Shown: piece after piece, positions 44,849-52,435 of the stretch
How positions within the stretch are numbered: the first letter of the stretch is position 1
Layout: the number at the start of each line of letters is the position of its first letter
Assembly: GCA_035573715.1 (NCBI GenBank)
Contig: DATLZZ010000003.1
Coordinates: 190,468-254,467 of the forward strand
From: JACPRL01 sp035573715
GTDB lineage: Bacteria > Acidobacteriota > Terriglobia > Acidiferrales > 2-02-FULL-67-57
Direction of reading: 5' to 3'
Length of the DNA stretch: 64,000 bases
Notes under the pieces: model-generated
Told to the model about the DNA's origin: nothing
The model's input: only the letters and a program-made list of their open reading frames with translations
Database searches by the model: none
Program-made: the position numbers and the translations under genes

Positions 44849-45514
44849 ATGAAGAAACCTATGAGCGTTGCCCTGCTTGTCATCATTGTAGCGTCTCTCG
44901 GTATTTCTGCCTTCTCACAAGAGAAAGGCGAGACGCTACGGGAAAAGGCGCGCAAGCATGGGTCAGTATGGACTGGTGGGTACGGTCATGCGCCCCGGGA
45001 CCTGGTGAACTTCGATGATCTTGTTACCCGAAGCAACTACATCATTCGTGGGCGCGTGGTAGATGAGAAAACTCGCCTCTCGGAGGACGAACGTCATGTA
45101 GTGACCGACTACACCATTGAGGTGTTGGAGGTCTTTAAGCAGGAGAATGGATCGCCATCTGTCGGGGAAAGGTTGGTGGTAAGCAAGCGTGGTGGCAATG
45201 TCGTCGTAGAGGGCCACCCGATTCGATACGACACACCTTGGTCCCCACCGGTTCCGTGGCTGGTGGAACACGTCTTCTTCGTGCAGCGCTCACAGAGTCG
45301 CTATCGGTCAGGCCCATTGATCTTTACTGGTTTTGAACTGGGAATCTTCGAGTTAGGCAAGAACAAGGTGACTTGTTCGGCATGCGAAAGAGTGCCTCAC
45401 CCGGTGATGAAAGATCTGGAAGGCAAGAGCGTTCGGGAGTTTATCCAGTTTTTGAAAGACAGAGTGTCCAGCCTTGCAGCCGCTAATCCTGCCCGTGAGG
45501 GGAGACAGCGATGA
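44849..45514 (+). CDS. Small secreted protein, cassette family A, copy 3
   Basis: 221 residues with a signal peptide (VALLVIIVASLGISAFSQ). The core LVTRSNYIIRGRVVDEKTRL, DYTIEVLEVFKQ, RLVVSKRGGNVVVEGHPI and PPVPWLVEHVFFVQ is closest to copy 1. A CSAC pair lies near residue 181. A GAGGGGGAGCG ribosome site precedes the ATG. The stop overlaps the ATG of protease copy 2 (ATGA at 45511), so the two are translationally coupled, which argues for a joint function such as chaperone, propeptide or inhibitor. Confidence 0.78.
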   Translation: MKKPMSVALLVIIVASLGISAFSQEKGETLREKARKHGSVWTGGYGHAPRDLVNFDDLVTRSNYIIRGRVVDEKTRLSEDERHVVTDYTIEVLEVFKQENGSPSVGERLVVSKRGGNVVVEGHPIRYDTPWSPPVPWLVEHVFFVQRSQSRYRSGPLIFTGFELGIFELGKNKVTCSACERVPHPVMKDLEGKSVREFIQFLKDRVSSLAAANPAREGRQR

Positions 45515-46792
45515 GGCGGTTTCTGTACTTCGCGCTGGCACTCTCTTGTTTCTCTCTCGGCTTGAGCTTGATTCTGGCGCCCCTTGTGCATTCTCAACAG
45601 GAGGAAGGTACCACGTGCAGTGCTCCTCCGACGACTTGTAGTTCAGACTGTGCTGTTCCGCCGGGTGGCCCAAAGCTTGATTCCGGCGTTGCCGGCGAGC
45701 CTCTAACGTACTCCTTGTGTCCTGACCAGGCGGTGGCAGCTGCAATGCAGCAGAATCCCAATCTCGGCGCGGGCTTGGACGATGCAATCGCAGGTTGGAA
45801 CTCTGTGCTCGCCGGCAGCGGTATTCAATTTGACAGGAATACTTCTAGCTGCGACATTGAGATAGTTGGTAGTGATCGGAACTTTTGGACTGCGGAGCGT
45901 GACCCCGCAACCGGCCAGGCTACAGGCGACGGAGGAACGCTCGAGATTGACGTCGAACATGCGGAGGATTGGAACATAGCTGAAGCCACAAGTCTATTCG
46001 GGCATGAGATCGGGCATGGGCTCGGCTTGGGTGATACGAGTTTTAGCTGTCCCCAGCAGGATTCGATCATGACGCCGACCTCTGAGCTCGGCCCCGGTAA
46101 CTCAGTGGGCCTGCAGCCCGACAGTCTGTGATCAAACACGCGCACTGCAGAATTATCCGGCAGAGAGCGGCGGGGGTAGCGAGGGAGGAGACCCGGGGTC
46201 AGGGGAACTTATTTGCGCCGACCCGAGGTTTCCTTGGGATCCTGAGCGAGGCGGGTGCTCGCCGATTCTCCTGGCCGTGGGGACGTCGTCGGCCTACGAG
46301 CTAACGAATGTGGCTGGCGGAGTCCGCTTCGATCTGAACAGCGATGGTGTAGCCGACCGTCTGCCTTGGACCGTAGCCGGGCAGCCCATTGGCTTTCTGG
46401 CTCTGGATCGGAACCACAACGGCGTAATTGACAACGGCCGAGAACTGTTTGGGAACTACACACCGCTGGAAGGCGATCAGGCGGCTGCCAATGGTTTTGA
46501 AGCGCTGGCCTATTGGGACAGGGCCGAGGCGGGCGGAAACAGCGACGGCTGGATTGACGCGCGCGATTCAGTGTGGTCCGAATTGCGCATCTGGATTGAC
46601 GCCAACCACGACGGGTTGACGCAACCCGGGGAGCTCTACCATCCATCCGCCTTCTCGATTCAGAGCATCTCCCTGGCCTACGCGCCTGAAATGCGCCGGG
46701 ACCAGCACGGGAATCTCTTCCGCTACCGCTCGGAGTTCGTTGTGGGGCCGTCGCGGCGGATGTGTTACGACATCTTCCTCGGCGCCCGCTAG
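45511..46792 (+). pseudogene. Secreted metzincin-like protease with calcium-loop tail, copy 2, one frameshift
   Basis: The first part (45511-46131) encodes a signal peptide (FLYFALALSCFSLGLSLILA), Cys-rich TTCSAPPTTCSSDCAVP and the zinc site GHEIGHGLGLGD with Met-turn SIM. It then ends in AGT-CTG-TGA. Skipping one base at CTG-T-GAT restores the frame into DQTRALQNYPAES and the conserved tail: DLNSDGVAD, DRNHNGVIDNGRELFG, DANHDGLTQPGEL, ending in FLGAR as in copy 1. The tail is about 87 percent identical to copy 1 by eye, while the protease part is far more diverged. The lesion is exactly at a stop codon in a CTG-TGA context, so assembly error, decay or +1 recoding must be separated. Confidence 0.75.
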
Positions 46793-46806
46793 CAGCCCTC
46801 GCTGAC

Positions 46807-47385
46807 CTAAGGCTTCTGCGATTGGGACTTGCGCTTGGCGAGCTCGGCGCGGAGTTGAGAGACAAATCCCGGGTGGACATGGTAGCCGAGCGCCTGGGCG
46901 ATGTTGACGTGGTAGGCGGCGGACTCGAAGTCGCCCAGCATGGCGTAGGTGGCCGCCAGGTTGTTGTGGGCCACCGCCAGGTTCGGTTTCAAGTCCACGG
47001 CGGCGCGGTACTGCTCGACCGCGCGCTCCAGCCAGCCCTTGTGGCGATATATGTTGCCGAGGTTGCAGCGGGTCTCGGGCACGGTTGGCCGCAGCGAGAC
47101 CGCCTTCTCGTAGGCCGCCTGAGCTTCGTCCCAGCGCTGGAGCGTTTCGTAGACGACGCCCAGGTTGTAGTAAACGTCCTCGCTCTCCGGCGCCAGCTTC
47201 CGGGCCTGCTCCAGCGTGGCGAGCGCCGCCTCGCTCTCGCCGACCTCGAGGCTGGCGACCGCCAAGTTGATGCGCGCCTCGACCCAATCGGGCCGCTCCG
47301 CTACGGCCTGCTCGAAGGCGGCGCGCGCCTCGCCGAACTGGCCCTGCTGCAGCCATTCCACGCCGCGCTGGAAGTGTTCGCTCAT
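46807..47385 (-). CDS. TPR-repeat protein
   Basis: 192 residues, almost entirely tetratricopeptide repeats: FQRGVEWLQQGQFGEARAAF, ARINLAVASLEVGESEAALA, VYYNLGVVYETLQRWDEAQA, TRCNLGNIYRHKGWLERAVE and AHNNLAATYAMLGDFESAAY. No signal peptide or catalytic domain is seen. The C-terminus is basic (LRAELAKRKSQSQ). A fragment of its 3' end lies at 43763, which shows that this gene bordered the ancestral protease cassette. Likely an adaptor protein. Confidence 0.85.
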   Translation of the reverse strand: MSEHFQRGVEWLQQGQFGEARAAFEQAVAERPDWVEARINLAVASLEVGESEAALATLEQARKLAPESEDVYYNLGVVYETLQRWDEAQAAYEKAVSLRPTVPETRCNLGNIYRHKGWLERAVEQYRAAVDLKPNLAVAHNNLAATYAMLGDFESAAYHVNIAQALGYHVHPGFVSQLRAELAKRKSQSQKP

Positions 47386-47464
47386 GGCCTCGGTTGTTTA
47401 CTTTGCCGGTCGGCCAGCCTACTATACTCAGCACCCTTCCGGTTGAGCAACAGAGGGAACGAGC

Positions 47465-48826
47465 GTGGGGAAAAAGCGCAAAGGGAATCCATCGCCGAGT
47501 GGGGTTGCGGAGGCGTCGCCGGCGACGCTGGAACAAGCGCGGCGGCTGATTGAGCAGCAGGCCCACACTATCGACCGGCTGAGCTTCCTGGTCGAAGCCA
47601 GCAAGGTACTGAACTCCACGCTCGACCTGCCGCAGCTAATTGACATCATCCTCGGGCTCGCAACCCGCAACGTCGGCGCCGACCGCGGCTCGCTCTTCCT
47701 GGTGGACGCCCAGCGGAAAGAAATCTGGTCGCTGGTGGCGCAGGGCCTGGAGCAGCGGGAAATCCGCCTGCCGATGGGCAAGGGCATTGCGGGCACGGTG
47801 GCGGAAACCGGCGAGGTCATCAACCTGCCGGATGCCTACGCCGACTCGCGCTTCGACCGCGAGTTTGACGAGCGCTTCGGCTACCGCACGCAGAGCCTGC
47901 TCTGCCTGCCCATCAACGACCGCGCCGGCAAGATTGTCGGCGTGCTGCAACTGCTCAACAAGCAGGGCGGCGCCTTCACCGACGAGGACATCGACTCGCT
48001 GCGCAGCCTCTCGGTCCACTGCGCGGTGGCGCTGGAAAACGCCCGGCTGCACCACGAATCGCTCGAGCGCCAGAAGATGGAGCGCGAGCTGGCGCTGGCC
48101 CGCGGCATCCAGAAGGCGCTGCTTCCGGAAGGCCCGCCGGCGCTGGAAGGGTTCGACATCGCCGTACGGCACGAAAGCTCGCTGCAGGTGGGCGGCGACT
48201 ACTACGACTTCATCCGGCTGACGCCGGACGCGCAGCTTTTCGTGGTCGCCGACGTGGAAGGCAAGGGCGTGGCTTCGGCGCTGATCATGTCGAACCTGCA
48301 GGCGACTTTGCGCGCCATCGTCACTCACATCCATCCCCTGGAAGGCATCGTCTACACGCTGAATGAAAGCATCCTGGCCAGCGCCCGCTCGAGCAAGTTC
48401 CTGACGCTGTTCCTCGGGCTCATCTATCTGCCGGGGCGCACGCTGCACTACATCAACGCCGGGCACGTGCCGCCGGTGGTGGTGCGGGCCGAAGGCGAGC
48501 CGGTGCATCTCGGCGCCACCGGCATCCCCATTGGGCTGTTCTCGCCCTCGCGCTACCAGCGCGGGTTTCTCCAGCTCCAGTCCGGCGACGTCCTGCTGGC
48601 CTGCACCGACGGCATCACCGAAGCCGACAACGCCGCGGGCGACCAGTTCGAGAGCGCGCGCATGGTCAGCGTGGCGCAGGTGCACCGCCAGCGCCCGGCG
48701 AAAGAAATCGTGGACGCGGTTTTTTCCGAAGTGACCGCCTTCCACCAGGGCGGAATACACCACGACGATCGGGTGATGATGGCGATTAAAGTCGGCCAAG
48801 GCGGAACGGCGGAGCGCCCTGGCTAG
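47465..48826 (+). CDS. GAF-domain PP2C/SpoIIE-type phosphatase
   Basis: 453 residues from a GTG. A basic, short N-terminus and coiled helix (LEQARRLIEQQAHTIDRLSF) lead to a GAF domain at about 45-200 (LIDIILGLATRNVGADRGSL, LPMGKGIAGTVAETGEVIN). The SpoIIE/PP2C domain follows from about 230, with VGGDYYDFIRL, VVADVEGKGVASALIMSNLQ, YINAGHVPPVVV and LACTDGITEADN supplying the metal Asp residues. It likely removes phosphate from an anti-sigma antagonist or similar partner under control of the GAF ligand. No RsbW-like kinase lies nearby. The stop overlaps the convergent PilZ gene by 4 bases. Confidence 0.9.
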   Translation: MGKKRKGNPSPSGVAEASPATLEQARRLIEQQAHTIDRLSFLVEASKVLNSTLDLPQLIDIILGLATRNVGADRGSLFLVDAQRKEIWSLVAQGLEQREIRLPMGKGIAGTVAETGEVINLPDAYADSRFDREFDERFGYRTQSLLCLPINDRAGKIVGVLQLLNKQGGAFTDEDIDSLRSLSVHCAVALENARLHHESLERQKMERELALARGIQKALLPEGPPALEGFDIAVRHESSLQVGGDYYDFIRLTPDAQLFVVADVEGKGVASALIMSNLQATLRAIVTHIHPLEGIVYTLNESILASARSSKFLTLFLGLIYLPGRTLHYINAGHVPPVVVRAEGEPVHLGATGIPIGLFSPSRYQRGFLQLQSGDVLLACTDGITEADNAAGDQFESARMVSVAQVHRQRPAKEIVDAVFSEVTAFHQGGIHHDDRVMMAIKVGQGGTAERPG

Positions 48827-49128
48827 CTGCCCCAGAAGGCCGACCGGAAAGTCGTGAACTCGATCCCCACTCGCTGGCCCTGACCGGGAAAGTACTCGCC
48901 GGCCCAGACCACGCGCGCCCGGGCAGCCTCGCGGTTCTCCAGGTTGACCACGTCCACTTCGCAGCCGAGCTCGACCGCGTTCATCAGGCGCACCCGTGCC
49001 CCCTTGGAGTTGAGCACTTCGGTTTCGGTGCGCTCTTCGAAGGTCTGCCCTTTGTCGTTCGTCCACTTCACCTGGAGCGGTACGGCGAGCGGAATTCGCG
49101 GTGCAATGCGGCGTTCGCTTCCCATCAT
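48823..49128 (-). CDS. PilZ-domain protein
   Basis: 101 residues, a single PilZ domain. The c-di-GMP motifs are RRIAPR (RxxxR) near residue 6 and LNSKGARVRL, a form of the (D/N)xSxxG motif, near 39. VVWAGEYFPGQGQRVGIEF completes the barrel. Two diguanylate cyclases in the window (39818 and 62538) could supply the ligand. ATG at 49128 or 49125; a TTG just before is less likely. Confidence 0.82.
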   Translation of the reverse strand: MMGSERRIAPRIPLAVPLQVKWTNDKGQTFEERTETEVLNSKGARVRLMNAVELGCEVDVVNLENREAARARVVWAGEYFPGQGQRVGIEFTTFRSAFWGS

Positions 49129-49232
49129 CAAGACCCCGTGGCCGGTTGCCTGACAGCCGGAGTCTAGGCCTCTCGGCTGCGCAAGTCAATGCCAACTGTG
49201 GCGCTTGGGCGCGGCGCGCGGCGGGAAGTTCC

Positions 49233-49298
49233 CTGTACTAAAACTGTACCGAAGGACAGTAGCGCCGGCCGAGCGTTCCCGCTAGCCTTTCGGCTAGC
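49233..49298 (+). promoter_or_regulatory. Direct and inverted repeats upstream of the coiled-coil gene
   Basis: CTGTAC occurs twice in 11-base phase (49233-49238, 49244-49249). A perfect 7-bp hairpin GCTAGCC-TTTC-GGCTAGC follows at 49281-49298. They lie 39-104 bases before the ATG at 49337 and may be operator and leader elements. Confidence 0.4.
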
Positions 49299-49336
49299 CG
49301 GTGAGTGGAAGTCGGGGTGCTTAGGGGTGTCGGGCC

Positions 49337-49660
49337 ATGGCGACGGAACGGACTTATAACTACTTTGAGAGCTCGCGGCAGTGGAGCCGCGAATTGCTGG
49401 TACTGTTCCTGCTGGGCTTTGTGGCGGCGACCCTGCTCTGGGTGGGCGTGTGGTACTTCCAGGCGCGGCCGGCGCACGCTGATATCGTCCGGGCGCAGGA
49501 AACCGAGCTGGAGCAGACGCAGAGCCGGCTGCAGCAGTGCACCGCCGAACGGGAAAAGCTGGGCGAGAACAACCAGCAGCTCGAGCGGCGGGTGCGGGAG
49601 CTCGACCAGCAGTTCAAGAACGCCTGGGCGGCTTACTCCCGGGCGCAGCTCAACAGGTAG
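49337..49660 (+). CDS. Single-pass membrane protein with periplasmic coiled coil
   Basis: 107 residues. One membrane helix (LLVLFLLGFVAATLLWVGVWYF) spans about residues 20-41. It is followed by a heptad-rich coiled coil (ELEQTQSRLQQCTAEREKL, NNQQLERRVRELDQQFKNAW) with one Cys. The short N-terminus would be inside the cell. No family is recognised; size and layout recall small division or envelope scaffolds, but that is only a resemblance. Confidence 0.65.
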   Translation: MATERTYNYFESSRQWSRELLVLFLLGFVAATLLWVGVWYFQARPAHADIVRAQETELEQTQSRLQQCTAEREKLGENNQQLERRVRELDQQFKNAWAAYSRAQLNR

Positions 49661-49807
49661 CTACTCCTTGCGGCAGTTGGGGCAGCGCAGCTCTTTGCTG
49701 CCGGGGTGGGTGGCGAACATGTTGTTGCAGCCCTCGCAGACGCGGTGAATCACCGGCTTGTCTGAGTTTGATGCCTTCTCCGCTTCCTTCGTTTTCGTCT
49801 CTTCCAT
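49661..49807 (-). CDS. 48-residue zinc-ribbon protein
   Basis: A small ORF with a charged N-terminus (MEETKTKEAEKASNSDKP) and a zinc ribbon made of CEGC and CPNC pairs (HRVCEGCNNMFATHPGS, ELRCPNCRKE). A GAGAGGCGG ribosome site lies just before the ATG. It is adjacent to the coiled-coil gene, tail to tail with no gap. Zinc and possibly nucleic-acid binding are likely; the exact role is unknown. Confidence 0.65.
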   Translation of the reverse strand: MEETKTKEAEKASNSDKPVIHRVCEGCNNMFATHPGSKELRCPNCRKE

Positions 49808-49857
49808 GTCCGCCTCTCTTTTCCAGTCTCTCTTTTCTATTTTCGCTTTTTTGGCCT

Positions 49858-51171
49858 TCAATGCAAGCGTCGCAGCCAGCGCGCGCCCAGCAGCAGGCCG
49901 ATCGTAAGCAGCAAGGGTCCGGCGGCGGAAATGGCCAGCGCCATTGGCGTGCCGACGCTCGAAGCCAGGCTGCCGACCAGCAGGCTGCCCAGCGGGCTGC
50001 CGCCGAAGTAGGCCATGGTGTGCCAACTGAGCACGCGGCCACGGACATTATCGGGCACCAGGGTTTGAATCAGGCTGTTGATGGTGGCCACCGAGCAGAC
50101 CATCGCGCCGCCGGCCGCCACCAGCGCCACCATCGAAACGTGGAAGTTCCGCGACGCCGCCAGAACCAGCACGGCGCCGAAAAACGCCAACGTGCCGCCC
50201 AGCACCAGCGGCCCGCGACGCCGCTCCGGCGGCCAGGTGGCCAGCAGCAGCGCGCCCAGCAGCGCCCCGCCGCCGCTGGCGGAAGTCATGTAGCCCAGGC
50301 CGCGCGCGCCCACCTGCAAAATGTCGCGCGCGAACACGGGAAGAAAAACCAGGTAGGGCAGCCCGAACAGGCTGACCATGGCGACGATGCCGATGAGCAG
50401 GAAAACCTGCCGGTGGCTGCGCAGGTAGTGGATGCCCTCGACCAGGCGCTCGTAGGTGGAGCCGGTGGCGTGGGGCGGCTCCGGGGTGTAGCGCACACGC
50501 CAGAGCGCCACAATCGGCGCCAAAAAGCTGGCGGCGTTGACGTAGAAGCAGCTCGCCAGGCTCACCGCGCTCACCAGGAGGCCGGCGATGGTTGGCCCGA
50601 TGAAGCGGGAGAGATTGAACTGCATCGAGTTCATGGCGATGGCGTTCAGCACGTCCTCCCGGCTGGAGAGGTCGCGAACCATCGCCTGGTAAGCGGGTGC
50701 GGTGAGCGCGCTCGCCGTCCCCAGCAGAAACGCGATGACCAGCACTTCGCGGAAGGTGGCAATCTTCAGAGAGACGGAAACCGCCAGGGCCAGCGCCACC
50801 ACCATCATCACCGTCTGGGTCAGAAGCAGCCAGCGGCGGCGGTCAAGGCGGTCGGCCAGTACGCCGGCGGGCAGGGAGAACAGCAGCGCCGGCGTCCACT
50901 GGGCGAAGCCGGTGAGGCCGAGCAGGAAGGCGGAGTTGGTCATTTCGATGACCAGCCAGCCCAGCGCCACTTGGTGCATCCAGGTGCCGATGTTGGAAAC
51001 GAAGTTGCCCGCCCAGAAGAGGCGGTAGTTGCGATGGCGGAGGGCGCGCAGCATTCCGGTGGTGGGCGCGAACAGGCGGCCGGGCAGGCCGGGAAGGATT
51101 GTCGCCGCCGCCGGCGTCGAGACGGCCGCTTCGGGATAGAGAGGCTGGTCGTTGGCCTTGTTGGGTTCCAT
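49858..51171 (-). CDS. MFS transporter (EntS/MFS_3-like exporter)
   Basis: 437 residues with about 12 membrane helices. The MFS loop 2-3 motif appears as GVLADRLDRRRWLLL near residue 102. NYRLFWAGNFVSNIGTWMHQVALGWL opens the first helix in the way typical of the EntS-like MFS_3 branch, which exports siderophores and other small molecules. QTLVPDNVRGRVLSWHTMAYFGGSPLG is the C-half signature. The substrate is not visible and no biosynthetic genes lie nearby. Confidence 0.88.
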   Translation of the reverse strand: MEPNKANDQPLYPEAAVSTPAAATILPGLPGRLFAPTTGMLRALRHRNYRLFWAGNFVSNIGTWMHQVALGWLVIEMTNSAFLLGLTGFAQWTPALLFSLPAGVLADRLDRRRWLLLTQTVMMVVALALAVSVSLKIATFREVLVIAFLLGTASALTAPAYQAMVRDLSSREDVLNAIAMNSMQFNLSRFIGPTIAGLLVSAVSLASCFYVNAASFLAPIVALWRVRYTPEPPHATGSTYERLVEGIHYLRSHRQVFLLIGIVAMVSLFGLPYLVFLPVFARDILQVGARGLGYMTSASGGGALLGALLLATWPPERRRGPLVLGGTLAFFGAVLVLAASRNFHVSMVALVAAGGAMVCSVATINSLIQTLVPDNVRGRVLSWHTMAYFGGSPLGSLLVGSLASSVGTPMALAISAAGPLLLTIGLLLGARWLRRLH

Positions 51172-51218
51172 GAAGAAGCCCGACAGTCTATCAGGTGCCG
51201 CCGCGGGTGCGAAACCAG

Positions 51219-51554
51219 CTAGGGCCGGGCTGAAATGATTTCCCGCAGGGCGGAAACAACCTCGGCGAGGCGGATCGGCCGGCGCAACACGCGCGCTCGG
51301 GGGAGGTGTAGGGACTCATCCGCGCCGGCGACGATCAAGACGGGGAGGGCGGCGGCGAGTTGGGTAAGTTGAGGTTGCCACTCTTCCGGTTTGAAGTCGG
51401 CGGTATCGAAGACCAGGGCCGCGGCGCCGACCTTCTCTGCTTCGATGTCTTGTAGGGTCTCGAAGGCCAGCGCTTCGTAGCCCTCTTCGCGGAGTTGCGC
51501 GCGTAGCAGCGCCCGAAACTTCCACTCCCGGCCGACTACAAGAACGGTTTTCAT
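51219..51554 (-). CDS. Receiver-like protein, degenerate
   Basis: 111 residues from the ATG at 51554. The fold resembles a response-regulator receiver: VLVVGREWKFRALLRAQLRE, YEALAFETLQDIEAEKV, LVFDTADF, LPVLIVAGADE and RPIRLAEVVSAL near the end. The acidic pocket at the first strand is missing (GRE in place of DDD) and the usual Lys is Arg, so phosphorylation may not occur. It may be a pseudo-receiver. The longer ORF to 51725 runs through a palindromic repeat and is rejected. Confidence 0.6.
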   Translation of the reverse strand: MKTVLVVGREWKFRALLRAQLREEGYEALAFETLQDIEAEKVGAAALVFDTADFKPEEWQPQLTQLAAALPVLIVAGADESLHLPRARVLRRPIRLAEVVSALREIISARP

Positions 51555-51579
51555 CGATGACGCCGATTCTACTCCTTGC

Positions 51580-51652
51580 TTGTCATCCCGAGCGAAGCGA
51601 AAGATCTCAGCCCTGAGATTCTTCGCCCGCTTCGCGGGGCTCAGAATGACAA
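51580..51652. repeat. TGTCATCCCGAGCGAAG-type palindromic element
   Basis: A 73-base imperfect palindrome bounded by TTGTCAT and ATGACAA, with inner pairs GAGC/GCTC and ATCTC/GAGAT. The opening TGTCATCCCGAGCGAAGCG is a form seen as a dispersed intergenic repeat in related genomes (from memory). It sits between two divergent genes. Confidence 0.75.
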
Positions 51653-51714
51653 ACCGGAGGAATTGCCCGGCTGCTCGGAGAGTGCTACTCTGCTGATTCA
51701 GGCTTGGGAGCGCG

Positions 51715-52413
51715 ATGAACGTCAAAGTTCTCTTCTTCGGGCAACTGCGCGAGCTGGTAGGCGCCTCGGAAGAAAGTGTGGAGCTTCCCGCCGGGGCGAG
51801 CGTGGCCGACTTGATTTCCCACTACCAGGAGCGCGTGCCGCGCCTGCGCCAGTTCCGCCCCAGCCTGGCGGTCGCGGTCAACCAGGAGTACGCGGATGCC
51901 GCTGCGGCTCTCCGCTCCGGCGACGAAGTCGCCTTCCTTCCACCGGTGAGCGGGGGGTCGCCGACTGAGCGCATCGAACTGACGCGCGCCCCGATCGAGC
52001 GCGAGGCGCTGGTCGCCGGCGTTAAGGCGCCTCCGGATGGTGCGGTAGTGGTTTTCGAAGGCATCGTGCGCAACCATTCTGCTGGACGTGAAACCCTTTA
52101 TCTCGACTACGAAGCCTACGAGCCGATGGCGCTGGCCAAGATGCGCGAGATTGCGGCCGAACTGCGCAAGCGCTATCCGATAGACGGCCTGGCGATGGTG
52201 CATCGGCTGGGCCGCCTGCAGATTGGCGAGACCAGCGTGCTGATTGCCGCCAGCGCCGCCCACCGTGCGGCCGCGTTTGAGGCCTGCCGCGCCGCCATTG
52301 ACACACTCAAGCGCACCGTGCCCATCTGGAAGAAAGAATACTTTGCCGACGGCGCTGTCTGGGCTGAAGGCGAGGTTGCGGCTCCTATTGCGGACCCGGC
52401 GCGACAACCGTGA
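51715..52413 (+). CDS. moaD-moaE: MoaD-MoaE fusion, molybdopterin synthase
   Basis: 232 residues. Residues 1-80 are the MoaD ubiquitin-like sulfur carrier (VKVLFFGQLRELVGASEESV) ending in FLPPVSGG, whose second Gly normally carries the thiocarboxylate. MoaE follows at once (VVVFEGIVRNHSAG, YEAYEPMALAKMREI, MVHRLGRLQIGETSVLI, PIWKKEYFADG with the catalytic Lys). The Gly-Gly is internal and followed by Ser, so cleavage would be needed to free it, as reported for the fused MoaX of mycobacteria. It would convert cPMP to molybdopterin, needed by the molybdenum enzymes at 1-1123 and 25140. Confidence 0.9.
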   Translation: MNVKVLFFGQLRELVGASEESVELPAGASVADLISHYQERVPRLRQFRPSLAVAVNQEYADAAAALRSGDEVAFLPPVSGGSPTERIELTRAPIEREALVAGVKAPPDGAVVVFEGIVRNHSAGRETLYLDYEAYEPMALAKMREIAAELRKRYPIDGLAMVHRLGRLQIGETSVLIAASAAHRAAAFEACRAAIDTLKRTVPIWKKEYFADGAVWAEGEVAAPIADPARQP

Positions 52414-52435
52414 CGCTTCCGACCGGGAAAAAGCA

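Noticed and set aside
49537..51222. 561-codon ORF antisense to the MFS gene
   Set aside because: Low-complexity Gln/Arg/His-rich shadow of a clear membrane transporter.
51555..51725. 57-residue N-terminal extension of the receiver-like gene
   Set aside because: It is translated from the palindromic repeat and crosses into the moaD-moaE start region.
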